Below, piece after piece: positions 1-10,467 of a stretch of DNA of 64,000 bases. The translations under genes were made by a program, and so were the position numbers. Under the pieces are notes generated by a model. That model had not been told where the DNA came from, searched no databases, and worked only from the letters and a program-made list of their open reading frames with translations. This DNA comes from Diplodia intermedia (lineage: Eukaryota; Ascomycota; Dothideomycetes; Botryosphaeriales; Botryosphaeriaceae): assembly GCA_021495925.1 (NCBI GenBank), contig JAKEKT010000050.1:62001-126000 (forward strand), read 5' to 3'. Position 1 is the first letter of the stretch; the number at the start of each line of letters is the position of its first letter.

Positions 1-1285
1 TGGTAAAAGTGGTTTCAACGCCGCTGAGATCCTCGCCGTTCAAGCTGTCATTGTCTCCGTCGTCGCTAAGGTCCCAGTCCTCAGCATCGGAAGCGCCTAT
101 CTCTTCGTCTTCGTCAGACCAATCCCAGCGGGTTGTTGTGAGCCTCCTCCATTTCTCTTCCAGAAACACCTCTTCACGTAGAATGTCTCCTAACACTGCC
201 CGGTCGTCTCCATCTTTGGCTCTCTTCTCAAGAAACCCAATTTGTCGCGGTTCCAATCGAACTGCCGGTCGCAGAAAGGAATTCCCGTTTTCGTCGTCAT
301 GGCACTCGACTACGTATACGCGCTCCATTTTCCTCTTCCAGCGGCCCAGAGTGAAGGAAGACCAGTGGCGGAGGTGGGCCTGGATATTCCGGTTGCCTAG
401 GTCGTCGGCATTTTTAAGCAGATGGGCTCGAAGAAAACTTGCGAAAGCCACCATGCGACCGAGATGATTTTTGTGAGGCGATGGAGGGTCCCCATACCGA
501 AGTTCCGAGATAACCGTTCTGTCGCAACTGTAGTAGATGTGCAAATTGCTGATCTTTCGAAGTTCTAGAAGCACTCCGAGCCACCTCTGAGGACTGCTTG
601 GCCAGCGCCATGGAGTATGAAGGACACCTGGACAAAAGCCATGGAAGTTGAGAGTGAGATGTCCGAGCACAGGCAAATCGCAGTTGAGAGTATTGATGAC
701 AGGGCGCAGAAAATCTGCATTCAAACGATGCCTGGGGGGCCAGGGCATGCTTATGCCGATCTCGATGGACTTGATGTTTGCGAGCATGTTGGGCGAACGG
801 CCAGTCAGGAATGTCTGGCAGGTGGCAATACGTTCGTTGTCATTGGGCTCAAACTCACCCGGACACAATTTGCAATAGTGCGATCTGCCAAAATTGAAGG
901 TGTTTTCCGAATAGAACTCCTTAACGGCCTCCGCGTAGATCAGTTTGCTGACCAGCAAGATGTTGAGCGTCTGATTGCGGAAGACATTGCTATCACGATG
1001 GGCAGATGGGCTGCCGAACATCGAACCCTCATCTTTGGGCACGATATGGATGTTTCCCTCGTCGGGAAGAACCAGAAGGTATCCGTAGATCATGACCCTG
1101 ACTTCGGCTGGGAGGCTGAGGAAGGGGAAGTGAGTTGACCGCGTGCGGGGATGCGGGTGTGCGGTGGTGACCTCGTCTTGGCGGAGAAAGGGTCCAGGCG
1201 CGGCAACGGCCTCTGAGGCAGACTCAGAGTCTGACGATGGCGCGGCCATCGTGTCGTTTCCGGGTTGATCCATGCGTTGTCGCAT
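1..1285 (-). CDS. F-box-like protein, partial (C-terminus beyond window)
   Basis: This frame stays open from an ATG at 1285 (second in-frame ATG at 1273) to the left edge, so only the C-terminal end is missing; no intron is needed. About 40 Ser/Ala/Glu-rich residues are followed by FPFLSLPAEVRVMIYGYLLV, the leucine/proline/arginine helix seen at the start of fungal F-box-like and 2EXR-type proteins, then an LLVSKLIYAEAVKEFYSEN segment typical of the same group. The end, with DWDLSDDGDNDSL, matches the end of the next gene (2006..3268, same strand), which marks the two as tandem paralogs. F-box-like proteins usually present substrates to SCF ubiquitin ligases, but no substrate or partner can be read here. 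The family call rests on the N-terminal motif and on similarity between the two copies. Confidence 0.75.
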   Translation of the reverse strand, partial: MRQRMDQPGNDTMAAPSSDSESASEAVAAPGPFLRQDEVTTAHPHPRTRSTHFPFLSLPAEVRVMIYGYLLVLPDEGNIHIVPKDEGSMFGSPSAHRDSNVFRNQTLNILLVSKLIYAEAVKEFYSENTFNFGRSHYCKLCPGEFEPNDNERIATCQTFLTGRSPNMLANIKSIEIGISMPWPPRHRLNADFLRPVINTLNCDLPVLGHLTLNFHGFCPGVLHTPWRWPSSPQRWLGVLLELRKISNLHIYYSCDRTVISELRYGDPPSPHKNHLGRMVAFASFLRAHLLKNADDLGNRNIQAHLRHWSSFTLGRWKRKMERVYVVECHDDENGNSFLRPAVRLEPRQIGFLEKRAKDGDDRAVLGDILREEVFLEEKWRRLTTTRWDWSDEDEEIGASDAEDWDLSDDGDNDSLNGEDLSGVETTFT

Positions 1286-2005
1286 AGAGCCTGCTTTGAG
1301 GTTCAGCGCGGTGACGATGGGCCGCCACCGCGGTTTGGTGGCCGTGGTCGAAGAGTGAGGTGGTCAAGTGCGAAGAGGCCGGTCGGGTGGATTTTGGAGA
1401 CGGTGGAAAAGGTGCGAGGGTCAGGGCAAGAGCAGTCGGGAAATAGGCAGGTGCCAATGCCAAGACATTTCCCAAGAAACTGCGCTAAGCCCAACGGGGT
1501 AATCACGTCGCCGGTGGGTGCAACGGAGACAGCAAAGCAGGCGATCGTGCACCAGACATCCCAAAAGGCTGCATTGTGTGAGCTTCACTTCTACGTGAGG
1601 ATCAGGCATGCTTCTGGATGCTTATACAAATCTTGAAACCTGTACTTCTGTGAGAATGAGATAGTCTGATGAACATGTGACGGCAAGTATCTTGCAAAGC
1701 CCTGTGGCAGAGCATCAATCTCGTGACATTTCTATCTTCTAATGAAAGTTTATTCGTGGAAGACAAAGTGCAGGTATTCCTTGGGAGCGCCTGGTGTATC
1801 TTTTATGGAGAAGCGGAACACGGCGAGCCCAGCGGATTTCCCACCTCTCCTCAGCCATATCCGATGAATAGTCCAAAGATTAGCTGCAGACGAATGACGT
1901 GAGTATGGTTGCGAGACAGAAGAAGCAAGCCTTGCAGTTCTTTGTTCCCCACGAAACCAAAGCAGAGGGCACTGCCGCTCTCGCCATTTCGTTAGCTAAG
2001 TCAAG
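1286..2005. other. intergenic, between tandem F-box-like genes
   Basis: Promoter of the first F-box-like gene and 3' flank of the second. Short open frames on both strands lack domain features or codon character, and I see no repeat or RNA gene. Confidence 0.6.
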
Positions 2006-3268
2006 TCAGCGTAAGTTCCTTGTGTACAGTTCAGCTCGCTTGCCATTTCCGTGGAAGTTATCGAAGTACGATTCATCTCTGACGTAACCGAGATTCGTAT
2101 GATCTACATCCACGCTGAGCAAGCTATCATTGTCGCCGTCGTCACTGAAATCGTAATCAAGGTACTCCGGCACTGGGCCATTCATTGCAGCCATTCCATT
2201 GATGAATGCATCCACATCTGAAATACCGGGTTGTCGTTGAGTTATTGTGGCTTTCATTCCAGGGAACACTGGCGAAGGGTGCGCTTTCGGCGGGAGCAAC
2301 GACTTTCCTTCTTGATTGTCGTGGCATTGCACGACGCAAATGCGGGAAGCAGTCCTTTGATATGTCTCACGGCTGCCGGTGTTTTCCATCAGGAACGCAG
2401 AGATGCTATGCTGACGGTATGTGTGTATGTTTTTCGTCCCCAGAGCAGCTCCGTTGATGAGCATGCTCGAACGTAGAAATGCCGCAAATCGCACGAGACG
2501 GTCATAATCCTCGTGATCAGATGTCTTCAGTGTGATTTCAAGGCTTTCCAGGTTGTCCAACAGCGTGAAAGCCCCAAACCAGTTGCGCGGACGAATGTCG
2601 AGGACCCCATCTTTTCCTGCCCACGTCCAGGGTATCGTGTGGATGTCCGGAGGCCAGCCGACAATGGTGAGAGCAAGGTGACGCAGGGACATTTTGCCGC
2701 GCATGAATTGGGTCAACCGAACCAGTACGTCGTCGTCCAGAGCGTCAGCAACTGGAGACATGGGAGAGGGATTTCTGATCATAAGCCCGATGGACCGCAA
2801 GCGCTGTAGAGACCGAAGCGGGCGATCTATAAGAAACGCGTGACAAACCGAGACCGACATAGACTCTCTGATCTCAAAGGTGGAATCGAAAAAGAAGTGG
2901 TTTTGGTTGTAGTATATTTCAGACGCCTCGTCATAGAGCTGACGGCTGGTTAAGAAGATGTTGAGATTCGGGCAGTTGTGATGGCGCTGCGATGGAACCT
3001 TATACTCCTCGTAGCTTGCGAGTGGCATTCCAGTGGTGAGGGTACACTTGTAAGTTGACCGTTCACGGTTACGTACGATCAGATCATGCCCATTCCGGTA
3101 GTTCTCCGTGCGCCAGCAGTAGCCCGCCCAGACAATGATTTTCTCTCGAACCAGCATGTATTTGTAGATGATATCTCTCAGTTCGCGAGGTAGGCCCAGC
3201 AAAGGGAAGACCTCAGAGCCGAGATGGGCGGAGTCAGTGAGATGGGCGGAGTCAGTGAGATCGGCCAT
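2006..3268 (-). CDS. F-box-like protein, 420 aa
   Basis: A single-exon frame starts at ATG 3268 and gives 420 residues. Residues about 20-45 (FPLLGLPRELRDIIYKYMLV) form the F-box/2EXR-like helix, and residues about 100-125 (LNIFLTSRQLYDEASEIYYN) the second conserved block of this fungal family. The middle is leucine-rich without clear repeats. The C-terminus has an acidic SDDGDNDSLL stretch shared with the truncated paralog at 1..1285. The N-terminus carries an exact duplication of TDSAHL from an 18-bp tandem repeat. The likely role is substrate recognition in ubiquitination, inferred from family only. The gene is divergent from the CTK2 gene, across about 490 bp. Confidence 0.78.
   Translation of the reverse strand: MADLTDSAHLTDSAHLGSEVFPLLGLPRELRDIIYKYMLVREKIIVWAGYCWRTENYRNGHDLIVRNRERSTYKCTLTTGMPLASYEEYKVPSQRHHNCPNLNIFLTSRQLYDEASEIYYNQNHFFFDSTFEIRESMSVSVCHAFLIDRPLRSLQRLRSIGLMIRNPSPMSPVADALDDDVLVRLTQFMRGKMSLRHLALTIVGWPPDIHTIPWTWAGKDGVLDIRPRNWFGAFTLLDNLESLEITLKTSDHEDYDRLVRFAAFLRSSMLINGAALGTKNIHTYRQHSISAFLMENTGSRETYQRTASRICVVQCHDNQEGKSLLPPKAHPSPVFPGMKATITQRQPGISDVDAFINGMAAMNGPVPEYLDYDFSDDGDNDSLLSVDVDHTNLGYVRDESYFDNFHGNGKRAELYTRNLR
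3223..3258. repeat. 18-bp tandem duplication in the F-box-like gene
   Basis: Two perfect copies (3223-3240 and 3241-3258) encode TDSAHL twice near the protein N-terminus. The length is a multiple of three, so the frame is kept. Perfect identity suggests a recent slippage event. Confidence 0.85.
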
Positions 3269-3756
3269 GGCGATGGATAGGCGACGGTAGCGATATTCAA
3301 AACTCAGGTTGAGTGTTCGGTGTAATGATGGTCAGCGACTGCGACGACTTCGCAGGATATGGATCTTGATGTTAGTGGATGGTGATGGCGTGAATAACTC
3401 TGGACGACGCGGAAGATTCGTGTCAGCAGTAGGGAGGCGCTGGCGGCGGAAAGCGCGAACGGGGTTGAGGCGCAATGAAATGCAGGAACAAACGGCGATG
3501 CAGGTGGTTGTTTGTTGTCTGGCTGTGGGCCTGGTACCGCGGTACGTCACCATGCCTTCCTCAACGCCGCCGCACCCTCTCTCCAGCTCTTTCACAATTC
3601 ATAGCGACACACCCAGCTCCGACCCCGACTCCGACCCCAAGCACCAACCAAGCACCCCCGAACAAGCTTTCCGCAGCCTCTCTCGCAACCCGCAGCCATC
3701 TCGTAGCGACACGGCCAGCTCCAGCCAACCTGCGTCCGCCAGGCACTCCCGCAACG
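3269..3756. promoter_or_regulatory. divergent promoter region, F-box-like gene / CTK2
   Basis: The gap lies between two divergent starts and must hold both promoters. The CTK2-side frame is open upstream to an ATG at 3475, so part of it could be coding if that start is used. I see no convincing TATA box or named transcription-factor site. Confidence 0.45.
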
Positions 3757-5958
3757 ATGACGCGACGGACGAAGAAGCCGTCGCTGGGGCGGCCTCCGAT
3801 CCCGCGCGAATGGTCGCTTCACAGCAACGAGAGGATGATGGAGGTCGAGGAATTTAGGTTCAAGGGCGCGGCGCAGTGGCGCGGAGGCGGACACGACGCC
3901 GGCGGAGAAAACGCGGCCCCGGCCAGACGCCAACAAGGGAGCGGCGGCGGAGGAGCTGCGACCGGGGCAAGAGATCACCCCGCGGCCCGTCCAGCCCAGG
4001 GCAATCCGAACCTCGTCGCGCTGGGTGCGCGCAACAAGCTCGACCGGCGCAATCCACGCGACGACGACAAGCCGCAGCCCACACGAGCCCCGCCGACCGC
4101 TGCCGACCCGCGCCGCGACCGAGACGGCGAGAAGCTGCGCTACCTGAGGCCGTACGGCCAGCTGACGCCGCTGAGCGACGAGGACGAGTCCACCATGGCG
4201 CCCGCTCCCGCCCCGCTGACGGCCCCCAACGGCCAGCCGGGGCCTCATCCCTCCTTCATCGAGGTCGCGAAGCCCTATGTCTTCCAGCAAAAGGTCGAGC
4301 AGTTCCTCGCCGCCATCGGCATGGCCGAGGCCAAGGAGGACAGCATCCGCCTGCAGGGCGTGCAGCTTATCGACAACGTCAGGAAGTCATTGCAACTGTG
4401 AGCATCCCCCGCCCAGCTCTCCCGTGCCGATTCTGACATCGTTAGACCCGTCCGCACATTCAATACAGCCTGTGTCTACTACCACAAGTTCCGTCTGATC
4501 CACTCGGACAACGAGTACAACATCGTCGTAAGCATATCCGCATTCTGACACTGCCATTGGATCACGTTACCTGACTGTTCCCAGGAAGCTGCACTAGCCG
4601 CACTCTTCACAGCCTGCAAGATTGAAGACACGCTCAAAAAGTCCAAAGAAATCATCTGTGCCTCGTTCAATCTCAAGCTACCTCTAGCAGACCAGCTCTC
4701 CCCCGATGACCCAGTAAGCAGTGCCTCCCCTCCACGTCTACAATCCGAAGCCACTTATTAACATGCAGTGCTTCTCCCGCCTCAAGCAATTGGAGCAGCC
4801 CTCAAAGGTCATCATCGGCCTCGAGCGGCTGATGCTTGAAGGTGCCGGCTTCGACTTCCGCAGCCGTCAGCCGCAAAAACTGGTCATCAAGCTGGCGCGC
4901 TGGTGTGGCTTTGCCAAGGAGCGAGTCGGCAAGACGGCGTACAACATGTCGCTCGACCTGTACCGGACCTTCGCACCGCTGAAGCAGACGACGGCCGCCA
5001 TGGCCCTGGCCTGTGTCGAGCTGGCGGCGCGCCTGTGCGATGCGCGCCTGGAGCGTGTTCAAGCCCTCGAGTACGCGCGGTGGAAGGTCTCGAGGGCGGA
5101 GGTCATGGGTGAGTCCATCCCTACCCATACCCACAGCTCCTCTCCCCACGACCATCCGACTAACCCAACCGTCGCCCCCTAGAAACCATGCTCGACCTCC
5201 TCGACCTCTACACCCACCACCGCAACACCAGCCTCATCGGCCCCCACCACCCGCTCGACACGTACATCAACGTGCGCATCGCCCTGAACCAAGAATCCAA
5301 AGACGCCCGGCTGCCCCGCTACACGCAATACGCCTCCCCGCCGACCACGACCCCATCAACCGCCACCACAACCGCCGTCGGCACCCCCTCCTCCTCCACC
5401 CTCCCTCCCAAACCCACCACCGCCGCCGCCACCGCCGCCGCCGCAGCCGCCGCCACCCCCAACGGCCTCCCGCCCAAACCCGGCACCACCACCACCACCA
5501 CCACAACAACAACCCCCACCCCTTCCACGAACGGCACCCTCCAACAACTCCCGCCAACCGCTCCGGCAGGCGTGACGCTCCCCGTCTCGGCCATCGGCAC
5601 GAGGGGCGTCGGCGGCACGGTGCGCTTCATGCTCGACCCTGCGCGCGCCCAGGGCGAGAAGAGGGAGGTGCAGCGCTACTTTGTCGACGAAGAAGAAGAG
5701 TACGCGGTCGAAGTCGAAGTCGCCGCCGGCAGCGGCGCGAACAACGACGGCAGGAACGATAGCGGGGCTGAGAGGGAGAGGGAAAGGGAGCGGGACAGAG
5801 ACAGGGAGAGGGAGAGGGAGCGCGAGAGGGATAGGGATAGGGATAGGGACAGGGAGAGGGAGCGGGATAGGGATAGGGATAGGGACCGTGAGAGGGAGAG
5901 GGAGAGGGAGAGGGATCGCGATCGTGACAATAGGGATCGGGGACGGGGACGGAGGTGA
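3757..5958 (+). CDS. CTK2: CTD kinase I cyclin subunit (Ctk2/Lsc1-like)
   Basis: Exons 3757-4397, 4446-4527, 4585-4713, 4769-5108 and 5183-5958 give 655 residues with all phases consistent. The cyclin fold runs from about residue 160 to 410: FIEVAKPYVFQQKVEQFL, then TACVYYHKFRLIHSDNEYNI and AALFTACKIEDTLKKSKEI in the first box, then a second box with ARWCGFAKERVGKTAYNMSL. A late block (GGTVRFMLDPARAQGEKREV, then EEYAVEVEV) resembles the region after the cyclin boxes in Ctk2-type proteins. The tail is a long Arg/Glu/Asp repeat. Ctk2 pairs with Ctk1 and Ctk3 to phosphorylate the RNA polymerase II C-terminal domain during elongation. The start is uncertain: ATG 3757 is in frame, the frame is open back to 3475, and ATG 4195 has the best Kozak context. 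A related Bur2/cyclin T role cannot be excluded. Confidence 0.8.
5760..5955 (+). repeat. purine-rich RE/RD repeat at the CTK2 3' end
   Basis: Degenerate 6-bp units of the form GAGAGG/GATAGG encode alternating Arg-Glu and Arg-Asp for about 60 residues up to the stop codon. Mixed-charge RE/RD stretches are known from proteins that gather in nuclear speckles; that role here is inference. Confidence 0.8.
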
Positions 5959-7010
5959 GCGAGGACGACGATGGAAACGGTGGGGACAGGATGGGGGAAA
6001 AAGAAAGATTGATAGTGGTTGATATATACCCTGGTGTTCTCCTTTTCATTCGGGTGTTGGGTTTATTATTTGCTTGAGCTGTGGAACGGGGAGTGGAAAA
6101 TCGAAGGGTGACGAGAGAGAGAGAGAGAGAGAACTTTGCGGCTTGGAAGCGCAGAGGTCGAGCAGCTACATAGCTACCTTGAGCAGTTTTAGGCACGGGG
6201 AGAAAAAAGATGGTATCATTCCAATACTCTGAGAAAGCTCGTGGGAGCATAAACCGTTACCACAGCTCCGAGGGGAATGAATGGCTGATTCATGGCCAAC
6301 GCAAGATGCATTGAGAACTGGTGTCAAAGCCTAGGTACGATACAAGGCGAGCAGAAAAGATACAAGTGCAAACAAAGGTGCCTACAAATTTCAAGAAAAG
6401 CCCTCAAGGACGATCGGCAAGAAAATGAGAAGAAAACAAGACTCAAGCACTTGCCATCAAGAAAGCGCATAGTGAAAGAAAACACCATGAACTACACGCA
6501 CGGCTCAGCACAAACAACTAGATCCGACACGTTAGACTGCTGCTCACTTCATGTCGCAAGTGAAATGCTCTCTGACCATCCATCGCTCGCCAACCATCAT
6601 TATTACCTACTGGACACGGACAAAACGCCTACCCTATGCACCCCCGCCATGCTGCCATTCTGCACTGATGAACGAGAAGGAAAAAAAAACCCCCCCGGCA
6701 GAAAGGGCGAGAAAAAAAAAAGGCAAAGAAAGCTCCGCACCAAGCGTGGAAAGAACATTAGATCAATAGTAAAGAAGACCGCTTGCTTTTCACTTTTGTC
6801 CTCCCCAGATTTTACCCGGTATCCCCCCAACTACACGCTCGCACGCAAGCACCCCCCGTCCCCGTCCTCTCATCTCATCATCGTACAAGCGCCCCTAAAT
6901 TACGAGATAAAAGAGAAAGGGAAAAGAGAGAGAGAGAGAGAGATCGATCAAACCCCCCAATCTCTCGCCCCGCCCGCCCAAAACGCAAAGAGAAAAGAAG
7001 AAAAAAAAAT
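5959..7010. other. intergenic between convergent genes (CTK2 and Rmn1-like)
   Basis: 3' flanks of two convergent genes. It contains a (GA)n run near 6115-6131 and another near 6928-6942, plus A-rich and C-rich runs near 6668-6720. A plus-strand open frame starting at 6292 runs into the antisense of the next gene and looks spurious. Confidence 0.6.
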
Positions 7011-9856
7011 TCAAGCAGCCATCCACCGATCCTCATCGTCCGCGACATCGAACTCCTCCGCGCCGCCACCGCCCACAGCACCACCAGCACTACTGCTCGC
7101 CGCCATCGCCGCCGAGGCGCCCGCACCGGTATCCGACCCGCCGGCAGCGTCGCCCATGCTCACGTCCTCGCCGCCAGCGCCACCGCCGTCCGACGACGCG
7201 GGCTTGGACGAGAACGCGGACGATTGTTCGAGTTTCGATTGGGTGCTCGCGGCGTTGGGCGGGTTGGGGGCCCAGGAGAGCTGGACGCGGCCGATGGAGG
7301 GTATGTCTTGGGAGTGCGCGATGAACTGGCATGGGTTTTCACAGACAAGTTTTAGTCAAGGGCGGAATGGTCGCAACTTGATGATGATGAGAGAGAGAGA
7401 GGGGGGAGAAAAAAAGTATAAAGAAAAAAACTCACGTTCTCGGCGATGTAGCGTTCCTTGAACGAGACGACCATGGCGTTCTTGCCGCCTTCCGGGTACG
7501 GGTCGATGCTGTCGGACTCGTAGTTGTTCTGGGGAGGGGGCGAAAAAAAAATCGTCAGCATCAGTAGTACGGTTTGCGCGTGTTTTCCCAAGGCCGATTT
7601 CACCAGCGCCATCCGCGGAGTCCTAGACTATGAAGGGGGGAAGGAACAACTTACGAAAAGATGGCTGCGCAGCGCCTCGTCCCTATCGGGCGTCCACTCC
7701 TCCTCGCCGTTGCCGACCTTGATCACGACCCTCCTCGGCCTGAAGTCCAGACGCTTGACCGCGCCGCCTCTGGGCATGCCGTAGCCGCCACGGCCGCGGT
7801 ATCCGCCGCCGCCGCCACCCCTGTACGAAGGGTCGTAGCCACCGCGACCGCGAGGTGCCCAGCCGCCGCGTCCACGGAAAGAGGCGCCCCTGCCGCCGCG
7901 ACCGCGGTACGCGCCGCCGTAGCCGGCATCGTTGGGGTTGATGCCCATGCTCTCTGCCTCGGCCTCCAGCTGCGCGAGCTTCAACCGCAATGCCTCCGTC
8001 TGCGAGCTGTCCTTCTTGTCATCCGCGCCGTTGGCGTCCATCGGCGACGAACCGTCCGACTTGACCGCGTCCGCGTCGCCGCCCTTGATCGTCGGCGAGC
8101 TGGGCCCCTCGGTCTTCTTGTTGGCCGTCTTGGCTGCCAGCTTCTCCAGCAGCTTCTTGCGTTCTTCGGCCTGCGCCTTGACCTTTGCGTCCAGCTCCGC
8201 CTTCTTCGCCTCTGCCTCTTTGAGCTTTTGCTGCTTCTCCTCGTGTGCCTTTTGCGCTTCCTCCTGCCTCCGCTTGATCTCTTCCATGTCGATCATTTCC
8301 TCGTCCTCCTTCTTCGCTCCGTCGCTACCACGCCTGCTGTTTGCACCGTTGGCATCCGAATGTTGGTCCGGCTTGAACCAGTACACCTTAACAAAGCGAT
8401 TGTCGAAGATGACCTTCGGACTGTCGTAAGCTCTGCGGGCAGACGAGTAGTCGTCGTACTTGACCAGCGCAAGGCGCTTGTAGGCCTGCATCGTGACTTC
8501 CTCAATGTTGCCAAACTCGGAGAAGAACTCCCGCACGGCATCTTCGGTAAACTTCTCTTCGGGGATGTTTTCGACGACGATGGTTGTGATGGAGCGATCG
8601 TGGTTGGGCCCTGCCTGGGAGAAGTGGGCGCGACCTCCACGACGGCCGCCGTCGCCACGGCCACGTCCTCTACCCCCACGGCCTCTCTCGTGATGACGGC
8701 GGTCGCTGTGGCCGTTAGCTCTGCGGTCGGTGTCGATCGAGGCGTTCTTCGGGTCGTATTCTGGGACGAGCGAGTTAGCATGTCGCAATCTGAGTGGCAT
8801 CGCCTGTGCCGGCCAACGTGGTTGCGCCGGAATTGCTGGGCGAGCCTGAAGAAGTGAACGGAGGTCGATCCCACCATCAGTAGGCACAATGATCGGGTCT
8901 GTGCCGTGTTCGTACGGACATGCGCTGCCTAGTGCGCAAAAGCCCTTGGTATCGTAGTCGCGACACCTCTCTCCAATCTTGCGCGGCGGCGGCGAGCCCG
9001 CGTGAGGGAAGGCGCCCTGTCCAAAGCTGTTCCCCGCGCCCATGGCCATCTGCGGCATGCCCGGCAGAGGAGGGAAGCCCAAGGCCTGCATGGCCATCAT
9101 CGCGCTCATGGGATTGTTCGGGTCGACCTGAGGGAAGCCTGGCGGAAGATTGGGCATTTGCGACATGTTCTGCATGGCCTGTATGGCCGCCTGCCCGGCG
9201 CCCGCAATGCCCATGTCTCCGTGACGGCCTCCCCGGCCGCCTCCACCCTGGTAGTTTCCTCTGCGCATCTGCTTGATGGCCCTATCCCCGCCGGTGCCGC
9301 GGCCGTAATGAGAGTCCGGACCATCGCGCTGCTCGCTGCCTGCCCGATCTCCCCATGTCCGCTTGCGCGATTGATCTGCATTGCTGTCATGAAAACCGTT
9401 CTGGAATTGTGCGCTCAGGCGTCTATTACCGTTGGCGGGTCCGCTGGGCGGGTTGAAAGGCTGGGATTCGGCTTGCGCTTGCTGGGGTGCTGAAGACGTG
9501 TCTTTCGGAAGGTACGATTTCGTGCGAATGGCGTTGAAGACGTCGTCGACGAAAGATTCAGTGTCTGCGCATAGTGTCAGCGTAACCCACAGGTGTAGGG
9601 GTGGATGCGATTACGATCATGCAAGAAATCTTCCAGGTTCTCCAAGCAATTGGTCTTCACTTGCTCATCCGAACCGTCAGTCCTGACCAGAGCTAGCACG
9701 TAGTCTGCGAGGACGTCGGAATCAGCGTCGGAGTTCCTGAGAGGGTCAGTGTCCAGTGCTCGGGCAAGGGAATACAGGCGTGGAGCCGTACATGTCCTCC
9801 AGCCTCTTGACAATCCATTTCTTCAGCACCACGGCGTCGTCGTCGCTGATGAGCAT
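7011..9856 (-). CDS. PWI/CCCH/RRM RNA-binding protein, RBM26/27-Rmn1 type
   Basis: Exons (minus) 9792-9856, 9615-9736, 7655-9564, 7436-7528 and 7011-7325 give 834 residues; phases agree at every junction. Residues 1 to about 75 form a PWI-like helical domain (LKKWIVKRLEDM, DVLADYVLALV, CLENLEDFLHD). A CCCH zinc finger sits near residue 260 (CRDYDTKGFCALGSACPYEH). An RRM lies at about 390-460 (TTIVVENIPEEKFTEDAVREF, then KRLALVKYDDYSSARRAY). A Lys/Glu coiled coil and a Gly/Arg-rich RGG region follow, and the end is acidic (FDVADDEDRWMAA). This order is that of human RBM26/27 and fission yeast Rmn1, parts of PAXT/MTREC complexes that send nuclear RNA to the exosome. The function is inferred from that domain order. 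The start at 9856 gives an intact PWI domain. Confidence 0.85.
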
Positions 9857-10467
9857 CTTGGCGGTCGGCGATAGCGGTGATTAAGTGGGGATGCAAGGCG
9901 ACGAGGTTTGCGCGACGGAATGTATGCCGAGCTGCTGAGGCGCTAGCTGGAAGGTCGCATTGAAGTGCTGCGCCGTGAGCGGAATGGTTCAAGATGTCGA
10001 GGGCAGCGGGCGCATGAATGGTCCCAAAATCGTCGCCCGGAAACACGCTATGACGAAGAGCCCGAGACCTGGGCGCCATCGGAAAAACGGAAATTCCGCA
10101 TGTCACGTGATTGCGCCCGCAAAGAATCATACGGCCACTCAGACTAGACCGACAGCACGCAGACGCCACGAGTACCGCAGCGAAAGGTCATTTTTGTGTC
10201 ATATCGTAAATTTCTAGCGCCCGGGATACACAAAAAAGAACCATGCTAATAGAAAAGGACATCAAGCACATCATCAAAGTCGGCCTTCTACCGAACGAAT
10301 ACCCCGTGCCAATCATCCATCATATCTCTATATTGAGCCCGTTGAGATACCGATATCCCCTCCGTCGTTTCCGGAATGGGGATAAAGATGATAGGCATTC
10401 CTGATGATGCCCCGAAGACCGGATATTTTTGAGAAAAGGTTTTCTATCTTTTTGCGACAGAAACCTC
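9857..10467. other. intergenic, Rmn1-like promoter and EF-2 3' flank
   Basis: Upstream region of the Rmn1-like gene and downstream region of EF-2 on the same strand. No further gene is visible. Confidence 0.6.

Noticed and set aside
6292..7461. 389-codon plus-strand frame between CTK2 and the Rmn1-like gene
   Set aside because: It crosses the 3' end and an intron of the opposite-strand gene, whose exons are well supported, and is Lys/Glu/Pro-rich.
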